A stretch of DNA of 10,520 bases, from assembly GCA_023428515.1 (NCBI GenBank), contig JAEYXI010000129.1, forward strand, positions 1-10,520. Reading direction: 5' to 3'. The stretch's first letter is position 1. Each line of letters opens with the position of its first letter. The DNA comes from Pseudomonadota bacterium. Its GTDB lineage: Bacteria > Pseudomonadota > Alphaproteobacteria > Rhizobiales > Rhizobiaceae. Positions 7,432 through 10,520 of the stretch are shown here, one piece after another. The notes below the pieces were generated by a model. The model did no database searches and was not told the origin of the DNA. It worked only from the letters and a program-made list of their open reading frames with translations. Made by a program: the position numbers and the translations under genes.

Positions 7432-7437
7432 CTATAT
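7432..7437 (+). promoter_or_regulatory. -10-like CTATAT directly upstream of rlmN
   Basis: CTATAT is a perfect match to the alphaproteobacterial -10 consensus. It lies only 9 bases before the rlmN ATG, so a transcript from it would be almost leaderless. The expected -35 position (about 7409-7414) is GC-rich and does not match. The box may be used with an activator or may be chance. Confidence 0.25.
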
Positions 7438-7446
7438 GACCTGACC

Positions 7447-8679
7447 ATGGCCCTCTCGCTCGACCTCACCGCCGGACCGGCACGCGCAGCCCTCGCGCCA
7501 CGCGCAGGCATGCCCGAAAAGCCTGTATTGATCGGCCTGACCCGCGCCGAGCTCGCCGAGGCTTTGGTCACCGCCGGTATTGTGCCCGAGCGGCAGGCGA
7601 AGATGCGCGCGCAGCAGCTCTGGCACTGGCTCTATGTGCGCGGCGTCTCGGACTTCGCCGAGATGTTCAACATCTCCAAGGAACTCCGCACCGAGCTCGC
7701 GAAGAATTTCTCCATCGCCCGCCCCGAGATCGTCGAGGAGCAGATCTCCGCCGACGGCACCCGCAAGTGGCTGTTCCGCTTTCCGCCGCGCGGCGCCGGA
7801 CGGCCCGTGGAGATCGAGACTGTCTATATTCCCGAGGAGGGGCGCGGCACGCTCTGCATCTCCTCCCAGGTCGGCTGCACGCTGACCTGCTCCTTCTGCC
7901 ACACCGGCACGCAGAAGCTGGTGCGCAACCTGACCGCGGAGGAAATCCTCGCACAACTGATGACGGCGCGTGACCGTCTCGGCGACTTCCCCGACCGCGA
8001 CACGCCGGCCGGCGCCATTGTGCCATCAGAGGGCCGCAAGGTCTCCAACATCGTCATGATGGGCATGGGCGAGCCGCTCTACAATTTCGAGGCGGTGAAG
8101 AAGGCGCTGCTGATCGCCTCCGATGGTGACGGGCTGTCGCTCTCCAAGCGCCGCATCACGCTCTCCACCTCCGGCGTCGTGCCGGAGATCGTGCGTACCG
8201 GCGAGGAGATCGGTGTCATGCTCGCCATCTCGCTACACGCCACTAAAGACGATCTCCGCGACCTGCTCGTGCCGATCAACAAGAAGTTTCCTCTCAAGGA
8301 ATTGATCGCCGCCTGCCGCGCCTATCCTGGCCTGTCGAACGCGCGCCGCATCACCTTCGAATATGTGATGCTGAGGGACGTCAACGATTCGATCGACGAC
8401 GCCAAGGCGCTGGTGAAGCTCCTCCGCGGCATTCCGGCGAAGATAAACCTCATCCCCTTCAACCCGTGGCCCGGCACTAACTACCAGTGCTCGGACTGGG
8501 AGACGATCGAGAAGTTCGCCGACTACATAAACAACGCCGGTTACGCCTCGCCGATCCGCACGCCGCGCGGCCGCGACATTCTCGCCGCCTGCGGCCAGCT
8601 CAAGTCGGAATCGGAGCGACTGAAGAAGACCGAGCGCCTGGCGCTGGAAGCCATGATGATCGCGGGGCACGGCGAGTGA
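7447..8679 (+). CDS. rlmN: 23S rRNA (adenine(2503)-C(2))-methyltransferase / tRNA m2A37 methyltransferase, radical SAM
   Basis: The 410-residue enzyme methylates C2 of A2503 in 23S rRNA, and in E. coli also A37 of some tRNAs, by a radical-SAM mechanism that uses its own methylated cysteine. The [4Fe-4S] motif is Cys144, Cys148 and Cys151 in [12 protein letters not shown]. By alignment with E. coli from memory, Cys382 in ILAACGQL is the methylated cysteine, Cys137 in TLCISSQVG the second conserved cysteine, and Glu124 in [10 protein letters not shown] the catalytic acid. [21 protein letters not shown] and [10 protein letters not shown] are further family blocks. The start at 7447 has no Shine-Dalgarno sequence; residues 1-24 look weakly conserved, and an internal ATG at 7510 (Met22) is an alternative. 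I keep the longer form because Mesorhizobium homologs, as I remember them, carry a similar N-terminus. The closely following membrane-protein gene may be co-transcribed. Confidence 0.96.
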   Translation: MALSLDLTAGPARAALAPRAGMPEKPVLIGLTRAELAEALVTAGIVPERQAKMRAQQLWHWLYVRGVSDFAEMFNISKELRTELAKNFSIARPEIVEEQISADGTRKWLFRFPPRGAGRPVEIETVYIPEEGRGTLCISSQVGCTLTCSFCHTGTQKLVRNLTAEEILAQLMTARDRLGDFPDRDTPAGAIVPSEGRKVSNIVMMGMGEPLYNFEAVKKALLIASDGDGLSLSKRRITLSTSGVVPEIVRTGEEIGVMLAISLHATKDDLRDLLVPINKKFPLKELIAACRAYPGLSNARRITFEYVMLRDVNDSIDDAKALVKLLRGIPAKINLIPFNPWPGTNYQCSDWETIEKFADYINNAGYASPIRTPRGRDILAACGQLKSESERLKKTERLALEAMMIAGHGE

Positions 8680-8723
8680 CGCTGCCTGGACCGCCGGTCC
8701 GGCCGGGTTCATCCGGTAACGGC

Positions 8724-9191
8724 ATGCTCACCTATTTCATCCGCTTCGTCGCCATCCTCGTCGGCTATGCGGCCGCCGCGCTCGCTGCCAGCGCCTTCCT
8801 CAATGTCATCATGCTCGCCTGGTTCGACTTCACGCCCGAGGAGACGCGCATGGTCGCGACGAGTTCATTCGTCTTCTCCGTCCCCTTCGTAGCGCTTTTC
8901 ATCGCCTATCTGGCTTTCATCCCCTCGGCTGTCGCGATCGTGATCGGCGAAATCGCCGGCAAGCGCGACTGGCTTTTCTATGCGCTCGCGGGCGCGGTCG
9001 TCGCGCTGGTCGTCATCGGTTTCAGCCGGGGCGAGCCGGGAACCGCCTTTGCCGGAATGGCCGACCTCAATTTTGCGATCGCCGTCATCGGCAGCGGCAT
9101 GTGCGGCGGCATCGGCTACTGGCTCGTCGCGGGCCGCGGCGCCGGCGGCTGGCGACCGCCAAGGGAAGACGCTACTTCGCCTGGGCCGTGA
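8724..9191 (+). CDS. small four-helix membrane protein of unknown function
   Basis: This is a 155-residue hydrophobic protein with likely membrane helices near 8-32, 47-77, 84-101 and 115-136, a short loop DFTPEETRM (35-43), and a polar proline-rich C-terminus. I do not recognise a characterised family; conserved hypothetical membrane proteins of this kind follow rlmN in related rhizobia as far as I recall. The start is uncertain. The ATG at 8724 lacks a clear ribosome site, and an in-frame GTG at 8676 overlaps the rlmN stop by four bases (GTGA), giving 16 extra residues and allowing translational coupling. Either way the gene probably shares the rlmN transcript. Its last 20 bases overlap the 3' end of the LysE-family gene on the opposite strand. 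The coding call is supported by the membrane pattern and its fit between two real genes. Confidence 0.75.
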   Translation: MLTYFIRFVAILVGYAAAALAASAFLNVIMLAWFDFTPEETRMVATSSFVFSVPFVALFIAYLAFIPSAVAIVIGEIAGKRDWLFYALAGAVVALVVIGFSRGEPGTAFAGMADLNFAIAVIGSGMCGGIGYWLVAGRGAGGWRPPREDATSPGP

Positions 9192-9813
9192 TGATCTTCA
9201 GCGCGAAGGCGGAAAACACGCCGGCGAACAGATAGTCGACCGCCCGCGTCACCCGCGGGCTTTTCTTCATCGCGAAGGCGAAGCGGTCGGCCGCGAACAC
9301 CATCGGCGCCGTCACCGGGATCGAGATCAGCACGAACATCGCGCCGAGGAAGAACAGCTTGCCGGCGGCGTTCGGGTCATGCGCTGAGACGAATTGCGGC
9401 AGGAAGGTCATGAAGAAGAGGATGATCTTCGGGTTCATCAGATTGACGCCGAACCCGATCGAAAAACTCTTCCACACAGAGATGCGCGGGCCCGCCTTTG
9501 CCTCCGGCGAGAAGGCCGAGCCGTAGCGGATCGCCTGGTAGGCCAGGTAGACGAGGTAGCCGGCGCCGAAAATCTTCAGCACCAGGAAGGCCGCCGGCGA
9601 AGCCACGATCAGCGCCGAGACGCCCACCACCACCAGCGTCGTGTGCACGATGGTGCCTGTGAGAGCACCCGCCATGGAGGCGAAGCCGGCTGCCCGGCCC
9701 TGGGACAGCGTGCGGCTGACGAAGAGCGTCATGTCGGGCCCGGGCGTGATCGCCAGGATCACCGAGGCGATCGCGAACTGGATGAGCACGGAAGTGTCGG
9801 GAATGAAGGACAT
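9172..9813 (-). CDS. LysE/RhtB-family amino-acid exporter
   Basis: The 213-residue inner-membrane protein has about six predicted helices (11-30, 42-72, 75-97, 115-140, 152-176 and 190-210). The family signature TPGPD (23-27) ends the first helix, followed by VSRTLSQGRAAGF (32-44), a typical RhtB loop. FGVNLMNPKIILFF (121-134) is the second diagnostic block. LysE/RhtB proteins export amino acids such as lysine, threonine or homoserine lactone by proton antiport; the substrate cannot be read from the sequence, and no divergent LysG-type regulator is present in the window. The ATG at 9813 gives the standard family N-terminus, although no ribosome site is apparent. The gene converges on, and overlaps by 20 bases, the upstream membrane-protein gene, with no terminator between them. 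Confidence 0.93.
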   Translation of the reverse strand: MSFIPDTSVLIQFAIASVILAITPGPDMTLFVSRTLSQGRAAGFASMAGALTGTIVHTTLVVVGVSALIVASPAAFLVLKIFGAGYLVYLAYQAIRYGSAFSPEAKAGPRISVWKSFSIGFGVNLMNPKIILFFMTFLPQFVSAHDPNAAGKLFFLGAMFVLISIPVTAPMVFAADRFAFAMKKSPRVTRAVDYLFAGVFSAFALKIITAQAK

Positions 9814-9845
9814 GGCGAAGCGGGCCGATTGGGAAGAAGCAAAGC

Positions 9846-9874
9846 CTATAGTCCTACGGACGCAGCGGCGAAAG
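9846..9874 (-). promoter_or_regulatory. candidate promoter for the LysE-family gene
   Basis: On the minus strand CTTTCG (9874-9869), a 17-base spacer and CTATAG (9851-9846) precede the gene by about 32 bp. The -10 box matches CTATAT in five of six positions; the -35 box is poor. The predicted leader is about 26 nt. Confidence 0.3.
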
Positions 9875-9940
9875 AGATGCCGATACCGGCCGCTTGGTCC
9901 AGAAGACAGGGAAGCCAGTCGCTACGAGCCGTCAGTTTTC

Positions 9941-9976
9941 TGCTGCATCGCAAATAAACCATCCCGCGATGCAGCA
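9941..9976. repeat. perfect 11-bp inverted repeat with a 14-base spacer
   Basis: TGCTGCATCGC (9941-9951) and GCGATGCAGCA (9966-9976) are exact reverse complements. On the plus strand the stem is followed by AATATTTTAG, which is T-rich enough to resemble an intrinsic terminator, but no plus-strand gene ends nearby. Each arm contains CTGC-N3-GC, similar to the CTGC-N3/4-GCAG sites reported for the PHB-cycle regulator PhaR of alphaproteobacteria, but the last bases do not match. It may be an operator, the terminator of a small RNA, or a dispersed palindromic repeat. Confidence 0.55.
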
Positions 9977-10001
9977 ATATTTTAGAACAACGGAAGTGAC
10001 G

Positions 10002-10082
10002 ATGTCAGGGGAAATAATACGAAAGTCTTACGACTTTAGTTTAATGTCTTGGCGTTCTATCCGAACTTTCACGTCCGCATGA
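10002..10082 (+). CDS. doubtful 26-residue ORF in the AT-rich interval
   Basis: An ATG at 10002 is preceded by GGAAG with a 5-base gap and opens 26 codons ending in TGA at 10080-10082. The product begins MSGEIIRKSYDF and is polar and basic, with no recognised motif. It lies between the inverted repeat and the TRAP gene. The only support is the ribosome site, so this is most likely a chance ORF. Confidence 0.12.
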   Translation: MSGEIIRKSYDFSLMSWRSIRTFTSA

Positions 10083-10113
10083 ACATTTCTTTCCGTGATT
10101 AGCACTATCCGCG

Positions 10114-10142
10114 CTTGCGTGGTTCACTCGCATGCATATTCT
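10114..10142 (+). promoter_or_regulatory. candidate promoter for the TRAP binding-protein gene
   Basis: CTTGCG (10114-10119), a 17-base spacer and TATTCT (10137-10142) lie about 45 bp upstream of the ATG and just after the AT-rich segment. Both boxes are partial matches only. The predicted leader is about 40 nt. Confidence 0.3.
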
Positions 10143-10187
10143 GGCGCGGCAAAACAACGCACGGAATGTGCACCCCGGGAGGAGAAC

Positions 10188-10520
10188 ATGACCAAGGACA
10201 AGATTTCACGCAGAAAATTCCTGAAGACGGCCGCCGCCGGCGCTCCTGTCGCGGCCGGCGCAACGCTTGCCGCGCCGGCGGTGCTCGCCCAGGCGCCGGT
10301 CGTCCTCAAGATGCAGTCGTCCTGGCCGGCGTCGGACGTCTTCCAGGAGATGGCCGCGCAATATGTCGAGCGCGGGCAGGCGATGTCGAACAACCGCATC
10401 AAGACCGACCTGCTGCCGGCCGTCGCCGTGGTCGGCGCCTTCCAGGTGCAGGACGCCTGCCATGACGGCACCATCGACGCGGCCCACACCGTGCCGGTCT
10501 ATTGGTACGGTAAGAACAAG
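10188..10520 (+). CDS. TRAP transporter solute-binding protein (DctP family), Tat-exported, 5' part
   Basis: The 111 visible codons run off the right edge. The N-terminus carries a textbook twin-arginine signal, SRRKFLK (7-13), followed by an Ala/Gly-rich hydrophobic stretch and likely cleavage at VLA|QA after residue 34. The mature part opens with VVLKMQSSWPASDVFQEMA and reaches DGTIDAAHTVPVYWYGKNK, matching DctP-type proteins of the TakP-like branch, which bind 2-oxo acids or related carboxylates; the ligand is not determinable from this fragment. Binding proteins of this kind deliver substrate in the periplasm to a DctQ/DctM membrane pair, probably encoded to the right. The start is firm: GGGAGGAG lies just before the ATG (GGAGG to ATG five bases). 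Tat export suggests that the protein, or its ligand complex, folds in the cytoplasm. Confidence 0.93.
   Translation, partial: MTKDKISRRKFLKTAAAGAPVAAGATLAAPAVLAQAPVVLKMQSSWPASDVFQEMAAQYVERGQAMSNNRIKTDLLPAVAVVGAFQVQDACHDGTIDAAHTVPVYWYGKNK

Larger units (their letters stand above)
9814..10187. other. 374-bp gene-free interval, partly AT-rich
   Basis: No convincing gene is seen between the exporter and the TRAP binding-protein gene. The interval holds a candidate promoter for each flanking gene, a perfect 11-bp inverted repeat (9941-9976), a smaller stem-loop AAAGTC/GACTTT (10022-10037), and a possible 26-codon ORF. From about 9950 to 10110 the sequence is visibly richer in A and T than the rest of the window. 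Confidence 0.7.

Noticed and set aside
8487..8723. Extension of the small membrane protein back into rlmN
   Set aside because: The frame is open within rlmN but the translated sequence is an arginine-rich shadow; only the GTG at 8676 or the ATG at 8724 makes sense as a start.
1..10520. CRISPR array, tRNA, rRNA, insertion sequence, toxin-antitoxin or phage-defence genes
   Set aside because: No direct-repeat array, cloverleaf, transposase or defence-type protein was recognised on either strand; every confident gene belongs to a known family or is a plain membrane protein.

Overview
The window reads as ordinary chromosomal DNA from a GC-rich alphaproteobacterium of the order Hyphomicrobiales, most like Mesorhizobium and its relatives in the Phyllobacteriaceae. 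The basis is GC-biased codon use, an IalB-family periplasmic protein, a Tat-exported TRAP binding protein, and an RlmN protein that closely resembles the Mesorhizobium form as I remember it. No database search was possible, so the genus is an inference. I saw no tRNA, rRNA, CRISPR array, insertion sequence, phage gene or pseudogene.

Left part (1-4789): the 5' part of a Bax inhibitor-1 (YccA-type) membrane protein runs off the left edge on the minus strand, behind a plausible sigma-70 promoter. A two-gene minus-strand ABC operon follows, made of a LolD/YbbA-type ATPase and a ten-helix YbbP-type permease joined by a TGATG stop/start overlap. It is transcribed away from a periplasmic SGNH esterase (TesA type) on the plus strand. 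This divergent tesA / ybbA-ybbP layout is the same as in E. coli. The 64-bp gap between the two units holds a perfect 15-bp palindrome.

Middle part (4790-7446): an RNA 2',3'-cyclic phosphodiesterase (ThpR) converges on a low-molecular-weight protein tyrosine phosphatase, which is divergent from a small YkvA/DUF1232 protein. Next is an exported IalB-family protein. It has a long, hairpin-rich upstream region with two mutually exclusive stem-loops, and a very clear intrinsic terminator.

Right part (7447-10520): rlmN (23S rRNA A2503 methyltransferase) is followed closely by a small four-helix membrane protein of unknown function. The 3' end of that gene overlaps, tail to tail, a LysE/RhtB-family exporter on the minus strand. 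A 374-bp gene-free and partly AT-rich interval holds an 11-bp perfect inverted repeat, a possible tiny ORF and candidate promoters on both strands. It leads to the 5' part of a Tat-exported TRAP transporter solute-binding protein that runs off the right edge.

The genes are mostly independent housekeeping or envelope functions and do not form one pathway. The only clear functional grouping is the esterase with its ABC pair. I found no convincing undescribed multi-gene system. The points most worth following up are in non-coding DNA: the ialB leader, the palindrome between tesA and the ABC operon, and the inverted repeat upstream of the TRAP gene.
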